Source: Spirochaetaceae bacterium (GTDB taxonomy: Bacteria > Spirochaetota > Spirochaetia > DSM-27196 > SKKC01). From it: a stretch of 6,396 nucleotides of DNA. A program made the position numbers and the translations under genes. The notes below the pieces were generated by a model. That model searched no databases, was not told the DNA's origin, and worked only from the letters and a program-made list of their open reading frames with translations. The DNA lies in the NCBI GenBank assembly GCA_003554375.1, contig PWGF01000549.1:1-6396 (forward strand), read 5' to 3'. This document shows, piece after piece, positions 1 through 6,396 of this stretch (its first letter is position 1; each line of letters starts with the position of its first letter).

Positions 1-1600
<1,600 letters not shown>

Positions 1601-1614
<14 letters not shown>

Positions 1615-1751
1615 GGCTCGCGTGACGAGTACGAACCGCTTGCGCCCTGCTCCGGGGCTCTCTACGCGAACACGCGCATGAGCGCCGGCGTGCCGGTAGT
1701 CACGCCGGACCCGCTCGGCGGCCGAGTTAGCGAGGCGCGCGCATGAGCGCC
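1601..1751. repeat. Three copies of a 14-15 bp direct repeat across the convergent gene ends
   Basis: The 15-mer GAACACGCGCATGAG occurs at 1601-1615, covering the rlmN stop, and again at 1668-1682. The 14-mer CGCGCATGAGCGCC occurs at 1673-1686 and again at 1738-1751, inside the 3' end of the opposing methyltransferase gene. Successive copies lie about 65-70 bases apart. This may be a local duplication that reshaped the ends of both genes, or a short dispersed repeat. Confidence 0.6.
1685..1708. terminator. Hairpin between convergent rlmN and methyltransferase genes, possible bidirectional terminator
   Basis: CCGGCGTG (1685-1692) pairs perfectly with CACGCCGG (1701-1708) across an 8-nt loop. 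A second small hairpin follows directly, CTCGG-CGG-CCGAG at 1714-1726, and abuts the methyltransferase stop. The position between convergent genes suits transcription termination in both directions. Neither side has a run of T, so intrinsic termination is unproven. Confidence 0.4.
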
Positions 1752-2515
1752 ACCCGCCCCTCGCGAAGCTCCAGAAGCTCAAGCTCCAGCTGCCGGCATA
1801 TCCAGCGGATCGTCTCCTCGTGGTAGAAACAGACGTGCGTCTCGTCGAACGCGTAGTGCCACCGGTTGAGCCCTTCGGGCCCGAGCGCCTCGTCATCGCG
1901 CCACAGCTCGGTCATGACCACCAGGAGCCCTCCGGCCGCCACGCGCTCCCGCATGAGCCGGAGCTCTCTCATCGGCCGGGAGAGGTGCTCGAGCACCTCC
2001 GTTGCAAAGATCGCGTCGAAGGAACCGTCGGGAAGGTGGGGGACAAAGAAAGGATCGTAGTCCTCGCAGCGAATTCCGTGCCGTCCCAGGAGCGTACTCA
2101 GGGTGGGCCCTGGGCCACAGCCGAAATCGAGCGCCCGTGCCCCCCGGCGCAGATAGCCGAGCGCAGGCTCCATCGCCCGGGAGAGGAAGCGCACGTAGCC
2201 CGATTGCTCCGGGCTATTCTGGTGCAGCTCGTAGCGCGCGCGCTCCTCCTGCGGATCCAGCAGCGTTTCGTCGTCTACGAAGATGAGCCGGCAGCACGGG
2301 CAGAGCCGGTACCGCCGCGCGAGCGGTCCCGCAATCTCCGTGAAGGGCCCCTCGCCCCCGCACAGACGGCACCGCGGCGCCGCTGCCGACCGCTCGCTCC
2401 GGCTAGCCTCCAACGCCTCGCCGGAACTTCCGGCGCCTCCACGGTTTCCCGCCCTGCCGGCCGGGCCGGAACCGCGCGTGTCGTATCCAGGTGTGCTCGC
2501 TCCCGCCACACCCAC
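1727..2515 (-). CDS. Class I SAM-dependent methyltransferase with N-terminal zinc ribbon, substrate unknown
   Basis: The product is 262 residues from the first GTG. Residues 49-75 carry two Cys pairs (CRLCGG and CPCCRLIF), a probable zinc ribbon. Residues 129-136 (LDFGCGPG) are SAM-binding motif I, and CEDYDPFF (150-157) fits the acidic strand-2 end. FDAIFATEVLEHLSRP (166-181) matches the motif seen in Methyltransf_23-type proteins, followed by GLLVVMTEL and a THVCFY segment typical of this group. There is no signal peptide or membrane segment, so it is probably cytosolic. The start is uncertain: a stop sits at 2519-2521, GTG codons occur at 2515 and 2509, and no Shine-Dalgarno sequence is visible. 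The first 45 residues are low-complexity, so an internal start is possible. It lies 381 bases downstream of the sugar-binding protein gene and converges on rlmN. The substrate cannot be read from sequence. Confidence 0.9.
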   Translation of the reverse strand: MGVAGASTPGYDTRGSGPAGRAGNRGGAGSSGEALEASRSERSAAAPRCRLCGGEGPFTEIAGPLARRYRLCPCCRLIFVDDETLLDPQEERARYELHQNSPEQSGYVRFLSRAMEPALGYLRRGARALDFGCGPGPTLSTLLGRHGIRCEDYDPFFVPHLPDGSFDAIFATEVLEHLSRPMRELRLMRERVAAGGLLVVMTELWRDDEALGPEGLNRWHYAFDETHVCFYHEETIRWICRQLELELLELREGRVALMRAPR

Positions 2516-2565
2516 GATTCAACCACGCTTGGATCGGCACCTCAAGGGACAGAGAAGGACACGCA

Positions 2566-2589
2566 TGGAGGGACAGGTGGAGGGACAGG
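2566..2589. repeat. Perfect 12-bp tandem repeat, two copies
   Basis: TGGAGGGACAGG occurs at 2566-2577 and again immediately at 2578-2589. A further GGGACAG lies just upstream at 2546-2552, so the purine-rich GGGACA word is used three times in about 45 bases. The function is unknown. It lies upstream of the methyltransferase start on that gene's strand. Confidence 0.7.
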
Positions 2590-2602
2590 CACATTGAGAG
2601 AA

Positions 2603-2630
2603 GGCCGGCACCACCCGTGCGGTGCCGGCC
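2603..2630 (-). terminator. Strong 10-bp GC hairpin, candidate intrinsic terminator
   Basis: GGCCGGCACC (2603-2612) and GGTGCCGGCC (2621-2630) form a perfect 10-bp stem around an 8-nt loop. Read on the minus strand the stem is followed by TTCTCTC, a weak pyrimidine tract. The plus strand has no T run after it. It could end transcripts from the sugar-binding protein gene before the methyltransferase, or be a palindromic repeat element. Confidence 0.5.
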
Positions 2631-2665
2631 GAAGTCGTTGGGTGCGCTTGGGCTGAGGCGGTGTG

Positions 2666-2690
2666 ACCGCTCGGCGTTTCACCGCTCGGC
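2666..2690. repeat. 10-bp direct repeat with 15-bp period
   Basis: ACCGCTCGGC occurs at 2666-2675 and at 2681-2690. The first copy is also part of a small inverted repeat, GCGGT-GTG-ACCGC at 2658-2670. Too short to classify. Confidence 0.45.
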
Positions 2691-2724
2691 CTCCTCGAGC
2701 CCTCGGCGCAGGGGGCCAACTCAA

Positions 2725-2768
2725 ACCACGGAACACAGGGCGGATAACCACGGAGACACCCAGGCATC
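2725..2768. repeat. Two imperfect copies of an AACCACGGA repeat, about 22-bp period
   Basis: AACCACGGAACACAG at 2725 is followed by AACCACGGAGACACC at 2747. The shared AACCACGGA core and the ACAC that follows resemble the ACCACGGAGACAC-type low-complexity repeat often seen in intergenic DNA of diverse bacteria (recollection, not a database result). It probably does not code. Confidence 0.5.
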
Positions 2769-2778
2769 CGTCCGGTCC

Positions 2779-2807
2779 CTATACTCTATTTTCCGTCTGA
2801 CCCCAAG
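2779..2807 (-). promoter_or_regulatory. Weak minus-strand sigma-70-like promoter candidate
   Basis: On the minus strand TTGGGG (2807-2802) and TATAGG (2784-2779) are 17 bases apart, which is the optimal spacing. The segment is AT-richer than its surroundings and points at the methyltransferase gene about 265 bases further on. The strong hairpin at 2603-2630 would lie between the two, so the assignment is doubtful. The same bases may belong to a repetitive element. Confidence 0.25.
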
Positions 2808-2852
2808 TCCGCATAGAGCGTCGTTCGAACTCGAGGTCCTGCGGGGACTCAG

Positions 2853-2881
2853 CCCGAAGGAGCTCGATGGCTCCCTTCGGG
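2853..2881 (-). terminator. Hairpin just behind the sugar-binding protein gene
   Basis: CCCGAAGG (2853-2860) pairs with CCTTCGGG (2874-2881). The stem continues through AGC/GCT with one bulged C and closes on a 6-nt loop. It starts 15 bases after the stop codon of the minus-strand binding-protein gene, the usual place for a terminator or 3'-stabilising stem. No T run follows on the minus strand, so it may protect the mRNA 3' end without terminating by itself. Confidence 0.5.
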
Positions 2882-2896
2882 CACTCCCCGCTTCCG

Positions 2897-4111
2897 CTAC
2901 ATATCCGCGATCGTCGATACCGCACCCTCCTGCATCCGGCGCGGCGCGTCGGCCACGTCCCGCTGTCCGGTGAGCACCAAGTTCATCTCCGGCTTCATGG
3001 CATCCCAAACCGCCCGCATCTGGACAACGGACGGCATCGGCGTTCCGTAGGCCATCTGTCGCGCCGAGCCGCTGAGGAGCGGGTCGTCGGCGATGAGCGG
3101 ATGATCCATAACCGAAAGCCGTGCCGGCAACCGCGTAAGCTCTTCTACCATCTCGACCTGCATTTCCTCGCTGGTCACGAACGTGATGAACTCCCGGACC
3201 GTCTCCAGCTGCTCGTCAGTTGCTTCGCGGGAAACCATGAAGTACTTGCCGCTCGTATACGGAGCCGGCCGCAGCCCGGTCGCGCTCACCACCGGAAGTG
3301 GCGCAACCCCCAGGTCGTCTCCCAAAAGGCGGCGATACACGCTCAGGGTCCAGTCGCCGTTGATGATCATCGCGGCCTTCCCCTCTTTGAAGAGCGAGTC
3401 GGCAGTCGTGTAATCGGACTCAATCGGAACTATCTCGTGCTCGAACTGGAGCTCCGCCAGGAACTCAAGCGCCGCCCGCATCTCCGGCGTATTCAGAGTG
3501 GGGGTCACTCCGTCGTCGGCGAATACCCTCCCGCCGAATCCGCCAAGCCACGGCACCAACCAGAACGGCTCGGTCGAGTCGTAGACCAGGCCGTAGCGGC
3601 CGTCCCGGGTATGCTCGATAGCCAGCTCGATCAGCTCGTCCGTTGTCTGCGGCGGCTCGGAGATCATCGTCCTGTTGTACATCAGCATCAGATGATTCCC
3701 CGCTGAAATGGGAACGCCCCACGTCTTGCCATCCATGACCACCGACTGAATGAACTCATCGGCGTTATAGATGTCGTCCACCGGACGGATAATCCCGGCG
3801 GCGGTGAACGGCCCGGCATGGTCGTTGACAGTCCAGAGCAGCTGCGGCGGGTTGCCCGCAATCGCTGCGTTCTGGAAGTCTTCCCGAAGGTCCTCCGTCC
3901 CCTTGTCGCCAAGCACGATCCTGATCTCTTCGTTCTGTTCCATGAAGCGCTCCACAAGCGAGCGTACGTATTGGAACCCTCCGTCGGCCTCTCCCTCCTG
4001 GGTCCAGAACTCGAGGTCGCCCGGGTGCGCCGGACGTTCCGCCTCTCCCCGTGCAGCCGCCAAGCCGACCGCCACCGTCAAAACCAGCAGCGTAACGATG
4101 AACCGTTTCAC
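2897..4111 (-). CDS. Sugar ABC transporter periplasmic substrate-binding protein, family 1 (MalE-like)
   Basis: The product, 404 residues, binds an extracellular sugar or oligosaccharide and delivers it to an ABC permease. Residues 1-20 form a typical signal peptide (VKRFIVTLLVLTVAVGLAAA) with no lipobox Cys, implying a soluble periplasmic protein cut by signal peptidase I. LEFWTQEG follows, the first strand of the fold. The diagnostic FKEGKAAMIINGDW at 241-254 matches the GxxAMxxxGxW block of maltose/oligosaccharide binders. The GTG start at 4111 is chosen because AAAGGAG precedes it with 7-base spacing and the signal peptide starts there. A longer in-frame GTG at 4258 would add 49 residues with no signal-peptide character. 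No permease or ATPase gene is adjacent on either side, so it is an orphan or works with components elsewhere. The exact sugar is not deducible. The long leader and palindrome upstream suggest repressor control. Confidence 0.93.
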   Translation of the reverse strand: MKRFIVTLLVLTVAVGLAAARGEAERPAHPGDLEFWTQEGEADGGFQYVRSLVERFMEQNEEIRIVLGDKGTEDLREDFQNAAIAGNPPQLLWTVNDHAGPFTAAGIIRPVDDIYNADEFIQSVVMDGKTWGVPISAGNHLMLMYNRTMISEPPQTTDELIELAIEHTRDGRYGLVYDSTEPFWLVPWLGGFGGRVFADDGVTPTLNTPEMRAALEFLAELQFEHEIVPIESDYTTADSLFKEGKAAMIINGDWTLSVYRRLLGDDLGVAPLPVVSATGLRPAPYTSGKYFMVSREATDEQLETVREFITFVTSEEMQVEMVEELTRLPARLSVMDHPLIADDPLLSGSARQMAYGTPMPSVVQMRAVWDAMKPEMNLVLTGQRDVADAPRRMQEGAVSTIADM

Positions 4112-4118
4112 CGATATG

Positions 4119-4125
4119 CTCCTTT
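4119..4125 (-). promoter_or_regulatory. Ribosome binding site deciding the GTG start of the binding-protein gene
   Basis: AAAGGAG reads on the minus strand from 4125 to 4119 and sits seven bases before the GTG at 4111. It favours this GTG over upstream in-frame starts. Confidence 0.8.
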
Positions 4126-4328
4126 CGCATATGCTCTCAGGGGCGGGCACGAGCAGGCACCCTGCGATCATCCCACGTCCCCCGGTCCCGGGCGAGCGGC
4201 GCCCGTTGCCATACGGCCCGAGCGTTGCCCGCTTCTTCCCCGGACAACTCTTAAACACTTGCGACGACGAGGGGATACACGATTGGCGCTACTTTTTCTA
4301 CTAGTTTAACCTTCAACAACTCGATCCG

Positions 4329-4346
4329 TGATACCGATTTGTATCA
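4329..4346. promoter_or_regulatory. Palindromic operator candidate upstream of the sugar-binding protein gene
   Basis: TGATAC (4329-4334) and GTATCA (4341-4346) form a perfect inverted repeat with a 6-base spacer. It overlaps the candidate -10 hexamer at 4345-4350 and lies in the AT-rich upstream region of a sugar-uptake gene. This arrangement is typical of binding sites for dimeric repressors. The regulator family is not identifiable from the site alone, and no regulator gene lies in the window. Confidence 0.55.
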
Positions 4347-4373
4347 TATAAGGAACGCGAAACAACCGCTCAA
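4345..4373 (-). promoter_or_regulatory. Sigma-70-like promoter candidate for the sugar-binding protein gene
   Basis: On the minus strand TTGAGC (4373-4368) is followed after 17 bases by TATATG (4350-4345), with TATGAT offset by two bases as an alternative -10. It is the best match in the spacer and stands in the AT-rich part. Initiation here would give an untranslated leader of about 225 bases before the GTG at 4111. Confidence 0.5.
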
Positions 4374-4400
4374 GAATCGACGTGCGTCACACTGCCCGCG

Positions 4401-4449
4401 ACTCTGCGTGGCGGAGGCGCCTCTCCCTGGGCCGAGTCGCCCGCAGAGT
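4401..4449. repeat. Inverted repeat with nested palindrome
   Basis: ACTCTGCG (4401-4408) is the reverse complement of CGCAGAGT (4442-4449), with 33 bases between. A perfect 10-bp palindrome, GAGGCGCCTC, sits inside at 4414-4423. It could form a two-tier stem or be a small palindromic repeat element, and its role is unknown. Confidence 0.4.
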
Positions 4450-4484
4450 GCGCAGGCCATGCGAGCTACCCCACGCTGTGTCAC

Positions 4485-4510
4485 CCGTCGTGGCGCAGCG
4501 CCTACGACGG
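4485..4510 (-). terminator. Stable hairpin behind the PrcB-family gene, possible terminator
   Basis: CCGTCGT (4485-4491) pairs with ACGACGG (4504-4510), and GGCG pairs with CGCC inside it, with one bulged T and a 3-base loop. That makes 11 pairs in total. It lies 84 bases beyond the lipoprotein stop on that gene's strand. No T run follows on either strand, so intrinsic termination is only suggested by position and stem strength. Confidence 0.4.
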
Positions 4511-4593
4511 TCCGCCGCAGTCCGGCTCTCCGGGTCTTCGGTCTCGCCGCGGCTCGCTCCGCCGCGGGCTCCGCTTCTCCCTATCTCTCCGCC

Positions 4594-5238
4594 CTATTCG
4601 CGCTTGAGCTCGATTTCCTCCGTTTTCGGGACGCTTACAATCTGATATGGGCTGGTCAACGCCTGCGTCACCATCTCATCCGGCCCCGGCTCCCGCTCGC
4701 GGTAGCGCACCCGGAGCTGCTCGCCTTCGCGCACCACCTCCGAGACGCGGATTGCGTAGCCTCCGGTCGATCGGCGGCCCATGAAAAGCGCTACGACCGT
4801 ACGCTCGGCAAAATCGATCTCCGGCGCCTCAGGCACGGGCGTTCTGCTCCCCATGGCCTGGGACCACACGCGCTCGAGCTCCTCGCGATCTCGCACGATC
4901 ACGCGCTCGGCCTCCTCCTTCGCCGCCTGTGTGCCTTCGGCAATCACTTCGTACGCCACGCCGGTCTCCTCCACATCCGGTTCTTCCGTTTCCGCCGGTC
5001 GCTCTTCTCCCGGTCGCTCTCCGTCCCGGTCGGGTTCCTCAGAGTCAGGCTCCTCCTCCGCGCGTTCCGGTTCCCGGTCCAATTCCGGCTCTTCTGCCTC
5101 ACTCTGCGCGATCCGCTCCTCGCCGGCGTCCTCCGCGCCAGTTCCGGCTCCGAGCTCTTCCTGCTGCTGCGGAGCGGCACAACCGCTCGCGACCATCACC
5201 ACACCCAGGACCAGAATCGCGAATCTCCCGTATTGCAT
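4594..5238 (-). CDS. Lipoprotein with PrcB C-terminal-type domain
   Basis: The product, 214 residues, has a lipoprotein signal (FAILVLGVVMVASGC) with the lipobox Cys at residue 20, so it should be lipid-anchored outside the cytoplasm. Residues of about 25-90 are an extremely Glu/Pro/Arg-rich linker. About 97-212 match the PrcB family: VDF-like IDFAERTVVALFMG, then RRSTGGYAIRVSEV, then the MVTQALTSPYQIVSVPK ending. Family knowledge: PrcB of Treponema denticola is a lipoprotein partner of the dentilisin protease complex, but most homologues have no known partner. GGAGG at 5247-5243 precedes two ATGs. The second (5238) has 4-base spacing and the first (5241) only one, so 5238 is preferred. The gene follows the MtfA-family peptidase gene on the same strand after 146 bases, so co-transcription is possible. 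No dentilisin-like protease gene is in the window. Confidence 0.88.
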   Translation of the reverse strand: MQYGRFAILVLGVVMVASGCAAPQQQEELGAGTGAEDAGEERIAQSEAEEPELDREPERAEEEPDSEEPDRDGERPGEERPAETEEPDVEETGVAYEVIAEGTQAAKEEAERVIVRDREELERVWSQAMGSRTPVPEAPEIDFAERTVVALFMGRRSTGGYAIRVSEVVREGEQLRVRYREREPGPDEMVTQALTSPYQIVSVPKTEEIELKRE

Positions 5239-5242
5239 CATA

Positions 5243-5247
5243 CCTCC
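5243..5247 (-). promoter_or_regulatory. Ribosome binding site of the PrcB-family gene
   Basis: GGAGG on the minus strand lies four bases before the ATG at 5238 and one base before the ATG at 5241. It supports starting the protein immediately ahead of the lipoprotein signal, not at upstream in-frame starts such as 5283. Confidence 0.65.
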
Positions 5248-5384
5248 ACAGAGCATACCACAGTTGCCGGCGGCCGTGCGCACAGCCTACGGCACCGCCC
5301 CCTCGGGGACATCGTACTGAGTCCGCCCTTCCGACTCGTGAGACTCATGTACGATCTCTCCCATCGTTGCTTCCGCGATCACGA

Positions 5385-6396
5385 CTATGTCGATGCGATC
5401 GTCGGCGCCGCCCGGGCCGGCTCCTGCCGATAGAAGAGCGAGAGCTGGCGGTAGAGGTCGGGGTGCTCGGAGCGCAGGCGCGCGGGACGCTCGAAGAAGA
5501 GCTCGCTCATGACGGCGAAGAGTTCCTCGGGGGCTTCGGCGGCGTAGGGGTCGACGATGCTCCGCCGCTTTGGGCGCGCGGCCGTAGCGGCACTGCGGCT
5601 TCCGGGGTCTCTACGGTAGGGGCGCTGCAGCTCGCGCGCAAGCGGCTGTGGTCCGTTCGCGGCTACTCGAGGCGTGGCGCGGCCGCGGCGGCGGCCGGGC
5701 TCGGGCGCTCCGTGATAGCCCCGGCGATCGCGTGCTCCGTGACGGCGCTCGTCCCTGTTGCCCCGGCGATCGTCGTGCCTGCTCCCGCGCGTCCGCCCCC
5801 CTTTGACGCCGGCCTTACCGCCGCCCCTCCCTCCGCCGCTGCCTCTGCCCGTATCCGGGACGGGGCCGGAACGGCGGGTGCTCCCGGCGGACACGCCGAT
5901 CCGGAAGCCTCCGCGCGAGAGGCCGGGGGCGGCGGAAGCACCGCGCGCACCGGCCAACGCGCCGCGCTGGACGCGGCGATACGCGGCGTCAAAGGCGGCG
6001 GTCCACTCGTCGGGTTCCATCTCCCGATGAAGAGGTGGGGCGCCGTCCAGGTCTCCGCCGGCGAGGTCCAGGACATGGGCGACCTCGTGCACGATGACGT
6101 TGTAGCCGGTACCGAGCCCGGACGCGCGGAGGTCCGCGAGGGAGAGCACAATCGTCCCGAGCTCGGAGAACTGGCCCGCGGCAACGTCGGTACCCTCGTG
6201 GACGACCCCAGCTTCATCGACCTCAGTGGTCTCGGTCTCGTACTCCGTTCGGACGAGGAGCACCGTGGCCACTCGCGACAGCCGGGAGACGCCAAGGTTG
6301 AGCACCGGAAGACACGCCTGGAGCGCGATGAGGAGCCGCGCACGGCCGTCCGGCTCGACGTCGGCCGCGAAGCGGAACTGCGTACGGCGGAGAAAG
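5385..6396 (-). CDS. mtfA: MtfA-family zinc peptidase with large internal insert, 5' end outside window
   Basis: E. coli MtfA is a cytosolic zinc aminopeptidase-like protein that binds the glucose repressor Mlc. The frame is open to the right edge, and the extra N-terminal residues (FLRRTQFRF, then LLIALQACLPVLNLGV) match the family, so the true start is beyond 6396 and the GTG at 6305 is internal. At least 337 residues are present, where E. coli MtfA has about 265. Core motifs are VLLVRTEYET, then GTIVLSLADLR, then the HEVAH zinc site at 6075-6089 followed by VLDLAGGDLDGAPPLHREM. After an insert come IVDPYAAEAPEELFAVMSEL, FFERPARLR and LSLFYRQEP, which include the third-ligand Glu region. 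The catalytic motifs are intact, so activity is plausible. The gene is followed by the PrcB-family gene. Whether an Mlc-like regulator exists here is unknown. Confidence 0.92.
   Translation of the reverse strand, partial: FLRRTQFRFAADVEPDGRARLLIALQACLPVLNLGVSRLSRVATVLLVRTEYETETTEVDEAGVVHEGTDVAAGQFSELGTIVLSLADLRASGLGTGYNVIVHEVAHVLDLAGGDLDGAPPLHREMEPDEWTAAFDAAYRRVQRGALAGARGASAAPGLSRGGFRIGVSAGSTRRSGPVPDTGRGSGGGRGGGKAGVKGGRTRGSRHDDRRGNRDERRHGARDRRGYHGAPEPGRRRGRATPRVAANGPQPLARELQRPYRRDPGSRSAATAARPKRRSIVDPYAAEAPEELFAVMSELFFERPARLRSEHPDLYRQLSLFYRQEPARAAPTIAST
5559..5963 (-). other. Gly/Arg-rich insert in the MtfA-family peptidase
   Basis: About 125-135 residues separate WTAAFDAAYRRVQRG from SIVDPYAAEAPEELFAV. 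In ordinary MtfA these blocks are about 10-20 residues apart. The insert is rich in Gly, Arg, Ala and Ser, with GRGSGGGRGGG and a DRRG motif recurring every 14 residues. The DNA word CCCCGGCGATCG recurs at 5719-5730 and 5761-5772, a 42-base period. Both sides are in frame and conserved, so it is a real insertion in the loop between the HExxH helix and the third-ligand helix. Confidence 0.82.

Larger units (their letters stand above)
2516..2896. other. Repeat-rich non-coding spacer between binding-protein and methyltransferase genes
   Basis: No convincing gene was seen on either strand in these 381 bases. The stretch holds two strong hairpins (2603-2630 and 2853-2881), a perfect 12-bp tandem repeat (2566-2589), a 10-bp direct repeat (2666-2690), a roughly 22-bp imperfect repeat (2725-2768), and a locally AT-rich segment with a GTCTGACCCC box (2771-2810). 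The density of small repeats suggests remnants of short mobile or palindromic elements. Confidence 0.6.
4112..4593. other. Regulatory spacer between the PrcB-family and sugar-binding protein genes
   Basis: No convincing gene was seen in these 482 bases. The part next to the binding-protein gene (4112-4240) is GC-rich with small inverted repeats: GCAGG-CAC-CCTGC at 4153-4165 and CGGGCG-N5-CGCCCG at 4189-4205. The middle (4241-4380) is strikingly AT-rich for this window and carries the promoter and palindrome. The part behind the lipoprotein gene (4390-4593) is GC-rich with hairpins. Confidence 0.7.

Noticed and set aside
1820..2656. Plus-strand 278-codon open frame opposite the methyltransferase
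   Set aside because: It is antisense to conserved SAM-binding motifs and runs through the repeat-rich spacer.
2725..2768. CRISPR-like array
   Set aside because: There are only two imperfect 9-base cores with no spacer of regular length, and no cas gene is present.
2867..3706. Plus-strand 279-codon open frame opposite the sugar-binding gene
   Set aside because: It is antisense to a gene with clear signal peptide, ribosome binding site and family motifs. Its product is His/Arg-rich with no recognisable domain, as expected from GC-rich antisense frames.
4112..4258. Longer start (GTG at 4258) for the sugar-binding protein
   Set aside because: It would bury the signal peptide 49 residues inside the protein. 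The GTG at 4111 has a well-spaced AAAGGAG, and the upstream residues look like translated leader.
5250..5262. TGGTATGCT as an extended -10 promoter for the PrcB-family gene
   Set aside because: Transcription would begin within or beyond the ribosome binding site, leaving no usable leader, and no -35 hexamer was found.
5241..5283. Upstream starts (5283, 5256, 5241) for the PrcB-family lipoprotein
   Set aside because: GGAGG at 5247-5243 lies inside or too close to those starts, and the lipoprotein signal fits best from the ATG at 5238.
4339..5433. Plus-strand 364-codon open frame across the lipoprotein gene
   Set aside because: It is antisense to the PrcB-family gene and the spacers on both sides. 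Its Arg/Leu/Ser-rich composition mirrors the Glu-rich linker on the other strand, and no motif was recognised.

Overview
This is a GC-rich (by eye roughly two thirds G+C) bacterial chromosomal segment. The periplasmic sugar-binding protein, the outer-layer type lipoprotein of the PrcB family and MtfA point to a Gram-negative-type cell. The PrcB family was named from a spirochaete (Treponema denticola), and several traits would fit a high-GC member of the Spirochaetota. That taxonomic guess is weak and rests on no rRNA or marker phylogeny. I see no phage, CRISPR, integrase, transposase, tRNA or rRNA gene.

Layout: on the plus strand, bases 1-1614 hold the 3' part of an rlmN gene (23S rRNA A2503 / tRNA A37 methyltransferase). 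Its reading frame is open to the left edge, so its start lies outside the window. It converges on four minus-strand genes. From their 5' to 3' direction (right to left) these are: an MtfA-family zinc peptidase whose 5' end is cut by the right edge (5385-6396), a PrcB-family lipoprotein (4594-5238), a family-1 sugar ABC-transporter substrate-binding protein (2897-4111), and a zinc-ribbon SAM methyltransferase of unknown substrate (1727-2515).

Two non-coding stretches exceed 300 bases. The 4112-4593 stretch carries an AT-rich promoter/operator candidate for the binding protein: a TTGAGC-17-TATATG promoter overlapped by a perfect TGATAC-N6-GTATCA palindrome. It also carries strong hairpins behind the lipoprotein gene. 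The 2516-2896 stretch is crowded with hairpins and short direct repeats and looks like a graveyard of small repetitive elements.

The most unusual feature is repeated low-complexity expansion of otherwise ordinary proteins. RlmN has an Ala/Pro/Asp-rich N-terminal extension with a 60-bp (20-residue) tandem repeat, plus an extra segment of roughly 90 residues just before its catalytic Cys/radical-SAM core. The MtfA homologue has a Gly/Arg-rich insert of about 125-135 residues between its HExxH helix and the third-ligand region. The lipoprotein has a Glu/Pro-rich linker of about 65 residues. No clearly new multi-gene system is visible. The gene order looks like housekeeping plus sugar-uptake genes, and any functional link (MtfA and sugar regulation, peptidase and PrcB) is inference.
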